From contig NZ_CP141587.1 in assembly GCF_035593985.1 (NCBI RefSeq), forward strand, positions 2,044,001 to 2,108,000: a DNA stretch of 64,000 nt, read 5' to 3'. The stretch is from Sphingomonas sp. LY29 (GTDB taxonomy: Bacteria; Pseudomonadota; Alphaproteobacteria; Sphingomonadales; Sphingomonadaceae). Positions 9,992-21,884 of the stretch are shown piece by piece. The notes beneath the pieces are model-generated. The model ran no database searches, was not told where the DNA came from, and saw only the letters and a program-made list of their open reading frames with translations. A program made the position numbers and the translations under genes. The first letter of the stretch is position 1. Every line of letters starts with the position of its first letter.

Positions 9992-11030
9992 GTGCCGCCG
10001 ATACGCTGAGAGCCGAGGCGGCCAAGCGCGTGCTCGTCAAGGATGGTGCCTATGGCACGATGATCCAGGCCGAACGGCTGGACGAGCAGGATTTTCGCGG
10101 CGGTCGTTCCTTCACCCACGACCAGAAGGGCAACAACGATCTCCTCAACCTGACGCAGCCGCAGATCGTGGCGGCCATCGCCTCGCGATTCGTCGATGCG
10201 GGCGCTGATATTCTCGCCACCAACACGTTTAACGCCAATCGCATCAGCCAGGCCGATTACGGGGCCGAGGCGCTGGTCGCCGACATCAACCGCTCGGCGG
10301 CCAAGCTGACCCGCGAAGTCGCCGACAAGGCCAGCGCGGTCGACGGGCGCAAGCGTTGGGTTGCGGGCGCGCTTGGGCCCACCAACAAGACGCTGTCGCT
10401 ATCACCCGACGTCAACGATCCCGGCTATCGCGAAGTCGATTACGCCACCGTCCGCGCCGTCTATCGCGAACAGATCGATGCGCTGGTGGAAGGTGGGGTC
10501 GACTTCATCCTGATCGAAACGGTCTTCGACACGCTCAACTGCAAGGCCGCGATTTCTGCTACGCTCGATGCCGAGGCCGACCTTGGCCGGCCGTTGCCGA
10601 TCATGATTTCGATGACGCTGACCGATCTTAGCGGTCGCAACCTGTCGGGTCATACGGTCGAGGCCTTCTGGGCCAGCGTCCGCCATGCGCGGCCGGTCAC
10701 GATCGGCCTCAATTGCTCGTTCGGCGCGGCGCAGCTTCGGCCGCACCTCGCTTCCCTTTCCGGCCAGGCGGACACGCTGATCATGGCCTATCCGAATGCC
10801 GGTTTGCCCAACGACCTTGGCTGCTACGATGAGGCCGCGGAGGAAACCGCGGCACAGGTGTCGCAGTGGTTGGAGAGCGGGCTGGTGAACATTGTCGGCG
10901 GATGCTGCGGGACCACTCCCGCGCATATCGCCGCCATCGCCGGGGCGACGCGCGATTGCACGCCGCGCGCCGTCCCGGCGTCACCGACCCGCACCGTTCT
11001 TGCGGGCCTCGAACCGATGATCCTCGCCGC

Positions 11031-11034
<4 letters not shown>
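9988..11034 (+). CDS. metH: Methionine synthase, homocysteine-binding subunit (MetH N-terminal half)
   Basis: This 348-residue protein corresponds to the homocysteine/zinc domain of cobalamin-dependent methionine synthase. The zinc ligands are the Cys in GLNCSFGAA and the Cys pair in GGCCGTTP near the C-terminus. The start region DGAYGTMIQ is typical. The other MetH domains are encoded by the next gene, whose start overlaps this stop by ATGA. The two-polypeptide organisation is the known split MetH of many alphaproteobacteria. The split falls at the domain border and both halves have intact ends, so it is not a frameshifted pseudogene. Confidence 0.95.
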
Positions 11035-13643
<2,609 letters not shown>

Positions 13644-13671
13644 CCGGGTGGCGCGGGGTAGCGCGGCGGCG

Positions 13672-15660
13672 ATGATCGCACGGCTCCTCCTGCTTTGCGC
13701 CATGCTGATGGCGACGCCCGCGCTCGCGCAGGTCGCGCCGCGTCAGAATGCGATCGTGCCCGAACTGGTGGTCGAGCATGCCGCGCGGCCCGGCGGCGAG
13801 GTCGAGCTTGCCATCCTGATGCGCACCAGCCCTGGCTGGCACGGCTATTGGTCCAATCCCGGCGACGCCGGCCTGCCCATGAGCATCGAGTGGCAGCTTC
13901 CGCCGGGCGCGAGCGTCGGGCCGCTGCGCTATCCCGTGCCGGGCAAACTGCTCGTCGCCGACATCGTCAATCATGTCTTCGAGCGCGACTATGCGATCCT
14001 CACGCGGCTGCGGCTGCCCGCGGGCGTCAGCGGTTTCGTGCCGATCCGGGCGACCGCGACATGGCTGGCTTGCACCGACCAAGTTTGCGTGCCGGAGAAG
14101 GGCGAGTTTTCCGCGACTGTGCCGATCGGACCGGCGGGGGCGTCGGACGCTCGTTTCGACGGGTGGCGCCGGGCACTGCCACGGCCTCTATCGAGTCCGG
14201 CGCGTTTCCAGATCGACGGCGATCGCCTGCGCATCGCAATTCCCTTGCCCGCCAGCGTCGAGTTGGACCAGCCGATCTTCTTCCCCTCCGAAGATGGGCC
14301 AATTGATTATCCCGCGCCGCAAATCTTTCGGCGGGACGGCGACACGCTGATCGCCGACCTCAAGCGGCGGCGCGGCGAGCCCGGACGGCTTGGCGGCGTC
14401 CTGGCGCTGGGGGATGGGCGAGGGCTGGAGATCGACGCGGTACCGGGGGCGGTGTCGACGGACGGCAAATTGCTTGGGTCGGTCGAGGCGGGAGCGGTCG
14501 TGCTCGCCATCCTCGGCGCGTTGGTCGGGGGCATGCTCCTCAACCTGATGCCGTGTGTTTTCCCGATCCTGGCGCTGAAGGCGCTGCACCTCGCCAAGGC
14601 GGGCGGGGACGAACGCGCCTCGCGCCGCGATGCGCTCGGCTATGCGCTCGGCGCGGTGCTCGGCACGGCGGCATTGGGCGTCGCACTGCTTGCGATCCGG
14701 GCGGGCGGAAGTTCGGCGGGGTGGGCGTTCCAGCTTCAGGACCCGCGTACCATCGTCCTGCTCCTGCTGCTCGCGACCGCAATTACGCTCAACCTGCTGC
14801 GGCTGTTCGAACTGCCAGCGGTGGGGACCGAGGCGCGCCCGACCGGCAGCATTGGCACCGGCGCTTTGGCGGCATTCGTCGCAACGCCGTGCGCGGGGCC
14901 GTTCCTTGGTGCGGCACTCGGCACCGCGCTTCTTCTTCCGGCGTGGGGCTCGCTTGCCGTGTTCGCCGCGCTCGGGCTGGGCATCGCGCTCCCTTTCGTT
15001 GCGGTCGCCTTCATCCCCGCGCTTCGCCGCCGCTTGCCCAAGCCCGGTCCATGGATGGTTCGACTGCAGCGCTTCCTTGCCATTCCGATGGCTGCGACCG
15101 CTGTCGGATGCCTGTGGCTGTTATGGCGACAGGCCGGGACTCAGGGACTGCTGATCGGGCTCGCGGGCGTCGCGATTCTCATCCTGTTGCTGGCACTCGT
15201 CGGTCGTCGGCAGCGCGGCGGCAAGACGGCGATGTGGGCACTTCCGGCGGCCGCGCTTGTTGCCGTCGCCGGTGCGGTGGCCGTTCCCGCCGCCGACATG
15301 ACCACCGCCCGTATCCCCTTGGGCGCGGAGAAGTGGAGCGAAGCCGCGGTCGCTCGGACATTGGCGAGCGGCAAACCCGCCTTCGTCTATTTCACCGCCG
15401 ACTGGTGCCTCAGCTGCAAGGCGAACGAGGCGGGCGCGATCGAGCGCGAGTCGACGCGTGACGCCTTTCGCGAAGCGGGCGTGAAGGTGCTCGCCGGCGA
15501 CTGGACCAACGGCGATCCCGCGATCACGCGCTTCCTCGAAACGCGCGGCCGCGCGGGCGTTCCGCTTTACCTTTGGTACGATCCGGGCGCCGAGCCTGAG
15601 GAGCTTCCCCAGATCCTGACTCCGGCGATGCTCAGCGAGCGGGCGTCGCGCCGGCGCTAG
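13672..15660 (+). CDS. DsbD/ScsB-like thiol:disulfide interchange protein
   Basis: This 662-residue inner-membrane protein should move reducing power from the cytoplasm to periplasmic thiols. A signal peptide (about 1-20) is followed by a periplasmic DsbD-alpha/DsbC-like domain (about 25-255). An eight-helix DsbD beta core follows, with its redox cysteines in NLMPCVFP and ATPCAGPF, then a C-terminal thioredoxin-like domain with WCLSC (about C579 and C582). The layout suits the ScsB/DsbD group used for copper tolerance or cytochrome maturation. The start at 13672 is set by the signal peptide; no good ribosome binding site is seen. It lies 28 bp after metH and overlaps the convergent amidohydrolase gene by 29 bp. 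Confidence 0.9.
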   Translation: MIARLLLLCAMLMATPALAQVAPRQNAIVPELVVEHAARPGGEVELAILMRTSPGWHGYWSNPGDAGLPMSIEWQLPPGASVGPLRYPVPGKLLVADIVNHVFERDYAILTRLRLPAGVSGFVPIRATATWLACTDQVCVPEKGEFSATVPIGPAGASDARFDGWRRALPRPLSSPARFQIDGDRLRIAIPLPASVELDQPIFFPSEDGPIDYPAPQIFRRDGDTLIADLKRRRGEPGRLGGVLALGDGRGLEIDAVPGAVSTDGKLLGSVEAGAVVLAILGALVGGMLLNLMPCVFPILALKALHLAKAGGDERASRRDALGYALGAVLGTAALGVALLAIRAGGSSAGWAFQLQDPRTIVLLLLLATAITLNLLRLFELPAVGTEARPTGSIGTGALAAFVATPCAGPFLGAALGTALLLPAWGSLAVFAALGLGIALPFVAVAFIPALRRRLPKPGPWMVRLQRFLAIPMAATAVGCLWLLWRQAGTQGLLIGLAGVAILILLLALVGRRQRGGKTAMWALPAAALVAVAGAVAVPAADMTTARIPLGAEKWSEAAVARTLASGKPAFVYFTADWCLSCKANEAGAIERESTRDAFREAGVKVLAGDWTNGDPAITRFLETRGRAGVPLYLWYDPGAEPEELPQILTPAMLSERASRRR

Positions 15661-17278
15661 CCCAGACCTTCTTGCCCCCGACCCACGTTTCAAGGACCTT
15701 CGCCGCGGCGACGTTGGTCGGCGCTGCCGTGGTGATGTCGCGGTCGACCAAAATGAAATCGGCGTAGCGACCCGGTTCGAGCGCACCGAACTTGTCCTCG
15801 GCAAACCCGGCATAGGCCGCGTCGCGGGTGAAGCCCGACAGCGCTTGCTCGACGCTGACCTTGTCCTGCGGGCGCCATCCGCCGGCGGGCTGACCCGAAG
15901 GATCCTGGCGGCTGATCGCTGCGGCGAGGCCGGGGAAGGGGTTGGGGGCTTCGACCGGGAAGTCGGACCCGAACGCCAACCGCGCGCCGGTGCGCGCGAT
16001 GGTCTGCCACGCGTAAGCGCCGTCCAGGCGCTGCGGCCCCAGCCGTGCTTCGGCCATGGTGCGGTCGCTGGTCTGGTGGGTCGGCTGCATCGACGCGATG
16101 ATCCCCGACTTGGCAAGCCGCGGCAGGTCCTTCGGATCGAGGACCTGTGCATGCTCGATCCGCCAGCGACGGTCTCCGGTGTAACGGGCGCTCATGCCTT
16201 CGAAGGCCGTGATGACCTGCTGATTGGCGGCGTCGCCGATGGCGTGGATCGCAACCTGAAATCCGCCCGCGGCGGCCTTGCCGGCACGATCGCGAAGCTG
16301 GGCATCCTGGATGAGGCTAAGCCCGCGCGTATTGGGCATGTCATGGTAGGGCGCCTTCAGCCACGCGCCACGCGAGCCGAGCGCGCCATCGGCGTAGATC
16401 TTGATTCCCGCCATCCGCAAATGCCCGTCATGGAGCCAGGCGGTCGGCTTTTTGCCCGCCGCGCTGGCAAGCGCATCGAGATCCGAGGCATAACTCATCA
16501 CACGCACCTTGAGCGCGCCGCGCTGTCCTGCGCGCTGCATCGTCCGCCAATCGTCGACGGTGGTGCCCATGTCCGCCGCGGCCGTGACTCCGACCGACAG
16601 CAGAAGCTCCTGCGCTTTGGCCAGCGCCGCATCGCGGTCGGCAGTGCTCGCGCCAGGAATCTTGCGGTCGACCAAGGCGGTCGCGGCGTCGACGAACAGG
16701 CCGTTTTCGATCCTGCCGCCTGATGGTGCCTTGGTCGCGGCAGTAATGCCCGCGGCCTTCAGCGCGGCCGAGTTGCCGACCGAGGCGTGTCCGTCGACTC
16801 GCTCCAGCCACACTGGACGATTGTCGACCGCTGCGTCGAGGTCGGCGGCAGTCGGGAAGCGCGCGTCGCTCCACAGTTCCTGGTTCCAGCCGCGCCCGCG
16901 GATCCAGCCCTTGCCGGGATTGGCCGCCGCATATTCGCGCAGCCGCTGCTGCAGTTCGGCGATCGACTTGGTCCCCGTCAGATCGAGTTGAAGCGCCGCG
17001 GTGCCGAGGCCCATGACGTGGCCGTGCGCGTCAACCAGCCCCGGCAGCAGGGCGCGGTAGCCCGCGTCAATCCGCGTCGTAGCATTCGGCCGCGCCTCGC
17101 CTTCGGCCAGCAGGCGCACCACCTTGCCGTCGTCGCCGATCAACAGGCCGGTGAAGCGCTGAAGCTTCCCCGAGGCATCGACTTGAACGCCTTTGGCATT
17201 GTCGATCAGCGTGTCGGCGAGTGCCGGCGTTGCGGCGGTGGACAGGAGGGCGGCGAGGGTGAGGGCGGTGCGTTGCAT
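15632..17278 (-). CDS. Secreted amidohydrolase, YtcJ-like (amidohydrolase 3 family)
   Basis: This 548-residue protein starts with a cleavable signal peptide (MQRTALTLAALL...ALA) and continues as a metal-dependent amidohydrolase. The metal motif is DAHGHVMGLG, characteristic of the YtcJ-type branch, and later come HAIGD and the Asp in FGSDFPVE. These enzymes hydrolyse C-N bonds in cyclic or N-acyl substrates; the substrate is not predictable here. The ATG at 17278 gives the most compact signal peptide; an in-frame ATG at 17296 would add six residues and is equally possible. It is divergent from ilvA, with a gap of about 55 bp. Confidence 0.87.
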   Translation of the reverse strand: MQRTALTLAALLSTAATPALADTLIDNAKGVQVDASGKLQRFTGLLIGDDGKVVRLLAEGEARPNATTRIDAGYRALLPGLVDAHGHVMGLGTAALQLDLTGTKSIAELQQRLREYAAANPGKGWIRGRGWNQELWSDARFPTAADLDAAVDNRPVWLERVDGHASVGNSAALKAAGITAATKAPSGGRIENGLFVDAATALVDRKIPGASTADRDAALAKAQELLLSVGVTAAADMGTTVDDWRTMQRAGQRGALKVRVMSYASDLDALASAAGKKPTAWLHDGHLRMAGIKIYADGALGSRGAWLKAPYHDMPNTRGLSLIQDAQLRDRAGKAAAGGFQVAIHAIGDAANQQVITAFEGMSARYTGDRRWRIEHAQVLDPKDLPRLAKSGIIASMQPTHQTSDRTMAEARLGPQRLDGAYAWQTIARTGARLAFGSDFPVEAPNPFPGLAAAISRQDPSGQPAGGWRPQDKVSVEQALSGFTRDAAYAGFAEDKFGALEPGRYADFILVDRDITTAAPTNVAAAKVLETWVGGKKVWASAGATPAR

Positions 17279-17333
17279 GGCGCAACGACTAACCATTGTT
17301 CGAGGGGCAGGGAAGGGCTAGTCCGGCGCCCGC

Positions 17334-18551
17334 ATGACCAACCATCCGACGCTCGACGACATCCGCGCCGCCGCCCGTGCCATCGACGGCGCCGTGATCC
17401 GCACCCCCATCCGCCACAGCCGCACCTTGTCCGACATTATGGGCGCAGAGGTCTGGCTGAAGTTCGAGAATCTGCAGTTCACCGCGGCCTATAAGGAACG
17501 CGGCGCGCTCAACAAATTGCTGCAACTGACGCCCGAGGAGAGGACGCGCGGCGTGGTCGCAGCCTCCGCCGGCAACCATGCCCAGGCGGTCGCCTATCAC
17601 GGGCGTCGGCTCGGCATTCCGGTCACCATCGTGATGCCGACCTCGACCCCGACCATCAAGGTGACGCAGACCGAAGGCCATGGCGCCAACGTCGTCCTTC
17701 ACGGCGAGCGGTTCGACGACGCGCATGCCCATGCGAAGTCGCTCGAGGAGGAACGCGGCCTCGTCTTCGTCCATCCGTTCGACGATGCAGCGGTCATCTC
17801 CGGCGCGGGGACGATCGGGATCGAGATTCTCGACGATGTGCCCGACCTCGACATGCTCGTCGTTCCCATCGGCGGGGGCGGCCTGATCAGCGGGATCGCC
17901 ACCGCGGCCAAGGCGCTCAAGCCGGGCATTGAGGTCGTCGGGGTCGAGGCCGAACTCTATCCGTCGATGAAGAACGTCGTCGAAGGCGGCCATGGCGCGA
18001 TTGGAGGCGACACGCTGGCCGAAGGGATCGCCGTCAAGGAGCCGGGGCAGCTGACGCGGTCGATCATCGCCAAGCTGGTCGACCGGATCGACCTGGTGCC
18101 CGAAAAGGACATCGAGCATGCCGTCGCGCTGCTGGTGGGGATCGAGAAATCGGTGGTTGAGGGCGCGGGAGCGGCGGGTCTCGCGGCGATGTTGGCCAAC
18201 CCCGATCGCTATAAGGGACGCAAGGTCGCGACGGTGCTGTGCGGCGGCAATATCGATACGCACTTGCTCGCCAACGTGCTGGTGCGTGAGTTGGTTCGCT
18301 GCGGCCGCATCGCGCGGCTGCGCATCGCCGCGCAGGATCGCCCCGGCGCACTCGCCGCGATCACCGCCAAGTTCCACGAGTGCGGCGTCAACATCATCGA
18401 GACGAACCACCACCGCATTTTCACCCGCCTCCCGGCCAAGGATACGGTGATCGAAGTCGAGTGCGAGGCACGTGATGCCGAGGCGGTCGACCGCCTCGTG
18501 GAAGCGCTCGAAAAGGCCGGGTTCGTCGTCGAGCGCGCAGAGCTCGATTAA
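17334..18551 (+). CDS. ilvA: Threonine ammonia-lyase, biosynthetic/catabolic TdcB-type with ACT domain
   Basis: This 405-residue PLP enzyme converts threonine to 2-oxobutyrate, the first step towards isoleucine. The PLP lysine is in AAYKERGA (K54), the cofactor phosphate loop is [10 protein letters not shown] and a glycine-rich [10 protein letters not shown] follows. Residues from about 325 to 405 form one ACT domain ([19 protein letters not shown]), expected to bind an amino-acid effector. The single ACT domain and length fit the short form rather than E. coli IlvA with two ACT repeats. No other branched-chain gene is nearby. Confidence 0.93.
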   Translation: MTNHPTLDDIRAAARAIDGAVIRTPIRHSRTLSDIMGAEVWLKFENLQFTAAYKERGALNKLLQLTPEERTRGVVAASAGNHAQAVAYHGRRLGIPVTIVMPTSTPTIKVTQTEGHGANVVLHGERFDDAHAHAKSLEEERGLVFVHPFDDAAVISGAGTIGIEILDDVPDLDMLVVPIGGGGLISGIATAAKALKPGIEVVGVEAELYPSMKNVVEGGHGAIGGDTLAEGIAVKEPGQLTRSIIAKLVDRIDLVPEKDIEHAVALLVGIEKSVVEGAGAAGLAAMLANPDRYKGRKVATVLCGGNIDTHLLANVLVRELVRCGRIARLRIAAQDRPGALAAITAKFHECGVNIIETNHHRIFTRLPAKDTVIEVECEARDAEAVDRLVEALEKAGFVVERAELD

Positions 18552-18676
18552 CCGCCCTCCGTCCCTTTCCGGAACAGGCTCATTCATTAACCCTCTTTTC
18601 AGGGCACGACCTCTTTTCAACCGCGTTTACCGGTCGCATAAAGACTTTCGTAACCATTGATTGGAGGCCGGCCAGG

Positions 18677-19483
18677 GTGAGCGCGCCATTTCGCTTCCCG
18701 AAATTCTTCGTCACCAACCCGAGCCCGTGCCCGTACCTTCCGGGCAAGGTCGAGCGGAAGGTGTTCACGGAGCTTAACGGTCGCAACGCTGGGGAGTTGA
18801 ACGAGGCGCTCGGCCGCATCGGCTTCCGCCGTTCGCAATCGGTCGCCTACAGGCCCAGCTGCATCGATTGTTCGGCCTGCGTATCGGTACGGGTCAAGGC
18901 CGACGTCTTCACGCCCAATGCCACGCAGCGAAAACTGATCCGTCGTCACGCCGACCTCGAAGTCAGCGCGTGCCGGCCGTGGAGCACCGAGGAGCAGTAC
19001 GCTCTCCTGCGTAAATATCTCGCCGACCGGCACCCCGGCGGCGGCATGGCAGAAATGGACGAGCATGACTTCGCCGACATGGTCGAGCAGACCCCGGTCC
19101 GCACCTATGTCATCGAGTATCGCGAGCCGTCGGTCGACGGGCGCCCGGGCAAGCTCGTCGGCGCCTGCCTCAGCGATCAGCAGGGCGACGGCCTCAGCAT
19201 GATCTACAGCTTCTACGACGTCGGCGAGGGTGCCCGAAAGGGTCTCGGCACCTTCATCATCCTCGACCACATCATTCGCGCCGCGCGCGCCAGCCTGCCG
19301 TTTGTCTACCTTGGCTATTGGGTGCAGGGGTCGGACCGCATGGCGTACAAGGCCACGTTCAAGCCGATGGAACGCCTCGGCCGCGACGGCTGGCGTCCGA
19401 TGGACGAAGTCGACGCGCCCGATGAGGCCGCCGACCGGCAACTGCCAGCACGAAGCCCGCGCCGGATTCTCGTCGATGCCTGA
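18677..19483 (+). CDS. bpt: Aspartate/glutamate leucyltransferase Bpt (N-degron pathway)
   Basis: This 268-residue aminoacyl-tRNA-protein transferase of the ATE1/Bpt family moves leucine from Leu-tRNA onto N-terminal Asp or Glu, marking proteins for ClpS/ClpAP. The N-terminal cysteine cluster with CPYLPG, the pair in [13 protein letters not shown] and the GNAT-like core ([31 protein letters not shown]) are family signatures. The start is GTG at 18677 after GGCCAGG, a modest ribosome binding site. The 125-bp gap before it holds no gene. clpS is not visible in this window. Confidence 0.94.
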   Translation: MSAPFRFPKFFVTNPSPCPYLPGKVERKVFTELNGRNAGELNEALGRIGFRRSQSVAYRPSCIDCSACVSVRVKADVFTPNATQRKLIRRHADLEVSACRPWSTEEQYALLRKYLADRHPGGGMAEMDEHDFADMVEQTPVRTYVIEYREPSVDGRPGKLVGACLSDQQGDGLSMIYSFYDVGEGARKGLGTFIILDHIIRAARASLPFVYLGYWVQGSDRMAYKATFKPMERLGRDGWRPMDEVDAPDEAADRQLPARSPRRILVDA

Positions 19484-19852
19484 TCAGCGCGGATGCGCGG
19501 AGGCGAGGGCGATTCCCGCGAGGTTCTGCGTTCGTTTGACGTGGCGGATTGGGGGCAGGTGGTCCTCGCTTAATGCTTCCAATGCGCCCGCATGACCTTT
19601 GCATGATAAGGTCACCGGCGCTCTACCGCCCGCCTGATCGACGACATCAAGGGCGTCGCCAAGCAGAATGATGTCATCGAGACCGAGAAAACGGGCCACG
19701 CTGACCCCGTAGAGAAGCGCAAGCCACTCGGCCTCGAGCCGATCGCCGTTCCCCAGTTTGCGCACGACGAAAGCCTCACCGCCGACAACGACCGCAATTT
19801 CCATTTCGCCGCCGCGGAAACCTCCGTCGAAATAGACCTTTCGCCGCTTCAC
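19484..19852 (-). CDS. RNase H-fold protein with altered active site
   Basis: This protein of about 122 residues has the RNase HI layout: an Asp in VYFDGG, a Glu in LEAEWLAL, an Asp in LLGDALDV and a terminal VKRTQNLAGIALA. The last position is normally Asp (NxxADxLA) but is Gly here, so catalytic activity is uncertain. I believe sphingomonads share this form, which would make it a conserved variant and not decay. The start is uncertain: GTG 19852 has GAGG upstream, whereas TTG 19867 lies on the T-run of the ctrA terminator. It could be a ribonuclease HI or a nucleic-acid-binding relative. It is convergent with bpt. Confidence 0.75.
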   Translation of the reverse strand: MKRRKVYFDGGFRGGEMEIAVVVGGEAFVVRKLGNGDRLEAEWLALLYGVSVARFLGLDDIILLGDALDVVDQAGGRAPVTLSCKGHAGALEALSEDHLPPIRHVKRTQNLAGIALASAHPR

Positions 19853-19869
19853 CTCGGCCTCGTGCAACG

Positions 19870-19903
19870 AAAAACGGCGGAGCGATCGCGCGCCCCGCCG
19901 TTT
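19870..19903 (-). terminator. Rho-independent terminator of ctrA
   Basis: Read on the minus strand, ACGGCGGgGCG and CGCtCCGCCGT form a stem around CGCGAT, followed by five T, 23 bp past the ctrA stop. The next minus-strand gene begins immediately after it. Confidence 0.88.
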
Positions 19904-19925
19904 GTAATTTTATGCTTCGTCAGGA

Positions 19926-20636
19926 TCAGGCGACCGCCGCCTCGGGCGTCACCACGTCGCCTTCGGCATCGCGCAGCACATAGCCGCGGCCCCAGACGGT
20001 TTCGATGTAATTGTCGCCGCCGCACGCCAGGCTCAGCTTCTTGCGCAGCTTGCAGATGAAGACGTCGATGATCTTGAGCTCGGGCTCGTCCATGCCGCCG
20101 TAGAGATGGTTGAGGAACATTTCCTTGGTGAGCGTGGTGCCTTTGCGGAGCGAAAGCAGCTCCAGCATCGCATATTCCTTGCCGGTCAGGTGGACGCGGC
20201 TGCCGTCGACTTCGACCGTCTTGGCGTCGAGGTTCACGGCGAGCTTGCCGGTGCGGATGACCGACTGGCTGTGGCCCTTCGAGCGGCGGACGATGGCGTG
20301 GATGCGCGCAATCAGCTCGTCGCGATGGAATGGCTTGGTCACATAATCGTCGGCGCCAAAGCCGAGCGCGCGGACCTTGCTGTCCATTTCGCCGACACCC
20401 GAAAGGATCAGAACCGGCGTCCCGACCTTCGCGGTGCGAAGCTTCTTCAGCACGTCGTAACCATGCATGTCGGGCAGGTTGAGATCGAGCAGGATGATAT
20501 CGTAATCGTAGAGCTTGCCGAGGTCCAAGCCCTCTTCGCCCAAGTCGGTGGTGTAGACGTTGAACCCTTCGGTCCCAAGCATCAGTTCGATGCTCTTGGC
20601 GATCGTCGCCTCGTCTTCGATCAGCAGTACCCGCAT
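19926..20636 (-). CDS. ctrA: Cell cycle response regulator CtrA
   Basis: This 236-residue OmpR-type response regulator is a master transcription factor of alphaproteobacteria that controls cell-cycle, division and motility genes. The receiver domain (1-120) has the phospho-acceptor D51 in [15 protein letters not shown], and K-PF is intact in [11 protein letters not shown]. The winged-helix domain (about 125-225) contains the CtrA signature [14 protein letters not shown] and GRGYVL. The ATG at 20636 follows GAGGGG; a GTG three codons upstream is less likely. Three near-consensus CtrA boxes lie upstream, suggesting autoregulation. In sphingomonads CtrA is often non-essential and linked to motility (family knowledge). 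Confidence 0.97.
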   Translation of the reverse strand: MRVLLIEDEATIAKSIELMLGTEGFNVYTTDLGEEGLDLGKLYDYDIILLDLNLPDMHGYDVLKKLRTAKVGTPVLILSGVGEMDSKVRALGFGADDYVTKPFHRDELIARIHAIVRRSKGHSQSVIRTGKLAVNLDAKTVEVDGSRVHLTGKEYAMLELLSLRKGTTLTKEMFLNHLYGGMDEPELKIIDVFICKLRKKLSLACGGDNYIETVWGRGYVLRDAEGDVVTPEAAVA

Positions 20637-20690
20637 TGATTGCACCCCTCGTCAGGCCGCCGATCGGTCGCGTCAGGTAGTTGCGCGTCC

Positions 20691-20765
20691 TTAACGACGT
20701 CTAAGCGTCCATTAACCATGCAAGATGTGACGGCAAAAGGTTAATAGTGCGTAAAGGTCAGTTAA
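20691..20765 (-). promoter_or_regulatory. ctrA promoter region with three near-consensus CtrA boxes
   Basis: Each box departs from TTAA-N7-TTAA by one base. On the minus strand they read TTAA-N7-TTAC at 20751-20765, TTTA-N7-TTAA at 20741-20755 and CTTA-N7-TTAA at 20691-20705. A possible promoter on the same strand is TTGCCG-N16-TAATGG (about 20710-20737), between the boxes. The first two boxes overlap. Confidence 0.6.
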
Positions 20766-20830
20766 GATCGGGCAATGTTGCTTGTGCGCAACGGTGGACT
20801 TGTCGGGTGGTCACGGCCAAAGGAGCCGCC

Positions 20831-21502
20831 ATGCATCTCGAAGACCGCATCATATTCATCGACGGCGACAACATCGTCATCGACAAGCCCGCCGGGCTTC
20901 CCGTCGACGCGCCGCGGCTCGGCGGCGATTGCATCGAATTTCGGATTCAGGAACTGATGTTAGGCTTCAAGCGCCCGCCGACGCCGATGCACCGGCTGGA
21001 CCAAGACACGTCGGGTTGCCTGTTGTTCGCGCGCAACCCGCGCGCCCGCGCCGAAAGCCAGGCTGCGTTCGAAAGCGGCGCGGTGGAAAAATACTACCTT
21101 GCGGTCCTCGGCGCCGAGATCGAGGGCGACGAAGGCACGATCGACCTGCCACTGGCCAAGACGAGCAGCGCGGAAGCCGGCTGGCGGATGATCGGCGATC
21201 CCGACGGCAAGCTGGGCGGCAAGTCCGCCAAGACCCGCTGGCGAAAGTTGGGCGTGCGCGACGGCAAGACGATGGTCGAGTTTCGCCCGCTGACCGGCCG
21301 CACGCACCAGATCCGCGCGCATGCCCGCGAAGGCCTAGGCGTCGGCATCGTCGGTGACCGTGTCTACGGCTATCCGGGCGGCGAGATGCTGCTTCACGCG
21401 TCGCGGCTGGTCGTTCCGCGCGGTGCCAAGCCGACGATCGACGTGACCGCGCCGCTGCCCGACCGCTTCGGGGAATGGACCGATGCCGCGCGAGATTCCT
21501 GA
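20831..21502 (+). CDS. RluA-family pseudouridine synthase
   Basis: This 223-residue RNA pseudouridine synthase has the catalytic Asp in HRLDQDTSGCLLFA (D57) and the RluA-family end GRTHQIRAHA. It lacks an N-terminal S4 domain, like RluA and TruC-type proteins, so the RNA target (rRNA or tRNA) cannot be assigned. The ATG at 20831 lies 6 bases after AGGAG. The stop overlaps arfB by 20 bases, followed by msrC, so the three genes are translationally linked. ctrA is divergent from it. Confidence 0.92.
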   Translation: MHLEDRIIFIDGDNIVIDKPAGLPVDAPRLGGDCIEFRIQELMLGFKRPPTPMHRLDQDTSGCLLFARNPRARAESQAAFESGAVEKYYLAVLGAEIEGDEGTIDLPLAKTSSAEAGWRMIGDPDGKLGGKSAKTRWRKLGVRDGKTMVEFRPLTGRTHQIRAHAREGLGVGIVGDRVYGYPGGEMLLHASRLVVPRGAKPTIDVTAPLPDRFGEWTDAARDS

Positions 21503-21884
21503 GGATGCGCTGAGCGAAAAATTCCTCGCCGCGACCGGGCCGGGCGGTCAGAATGTCAACAAGGTCGCGACCGCCTGTCAGCTTCGCTGCAACGTCTTTC
21601 GCCTTGGCCTCAGCCCCGACGTCTATGCGCGGCTGAAGGTCATCGCGGGAAGCAAGATGACCAGCGGCGGCGAATTGCTGATCACCGCGCGCCGCTATCG
21701 AACGCAGGAGGCCAATCGCGAAGATGCCCGCGCCCGGCTGGCGGCGATAATCGAGGATGCCCATATCGTGCAGGCGAAGCGCCGCCCGACGCGGCCGAGC
21801 CGCTCGGCGAAGGCCAAGCGCGTCGATGAAAAAAAGGGTCGCAGCGAAATCAAGCGCGGCCGCGGGAAAGTGAGCCTGGACTGA
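21483..21884 (+). CDS. arfB: Peptidyl-tRNA hydrolase ArfB (ribosome rescue)
   Basis: This 133-residue release-factor-like protein rescues stalled ribosomes. The GGQ tripeptide at 21-23 hydrolyses peptidyl-tRNA, and the C-terminal tail (from about 98) is rich in Lys and Arg, as needed to enter the empty mRNA channel. It lacks the codon-recognition domains of RF1 and RF2. The start lies inside the pseudouridine synthase gene (20-nt overlap) and the stop shares one base with the msrC start (TGATG). Confidence 0.95.
   Translation: MPREIPEDALSEKFLAATGPGGQNVNKVATACQLRCNVFRLGLSPDVYARLKVIAGSKMTSGGELLITARRYRTQEANREDARARLAAIIEDAHIVQAKRRPTRPSRSAKAKRVDEKKGRSEIKRGRGKVSLD

Noticed and set aside
17289..18620. 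443-residue minus-strand frame over ilvA
   Set aside because: Shadow frame with His/Asp/Arg bias and no domain.
18580..18676. Possible CtrA-like TTAA sites upstream of bpt
   Set aside because: Only one half-site matches (TTAA-N7-TTCA); likely chance in a TA-rich gap.
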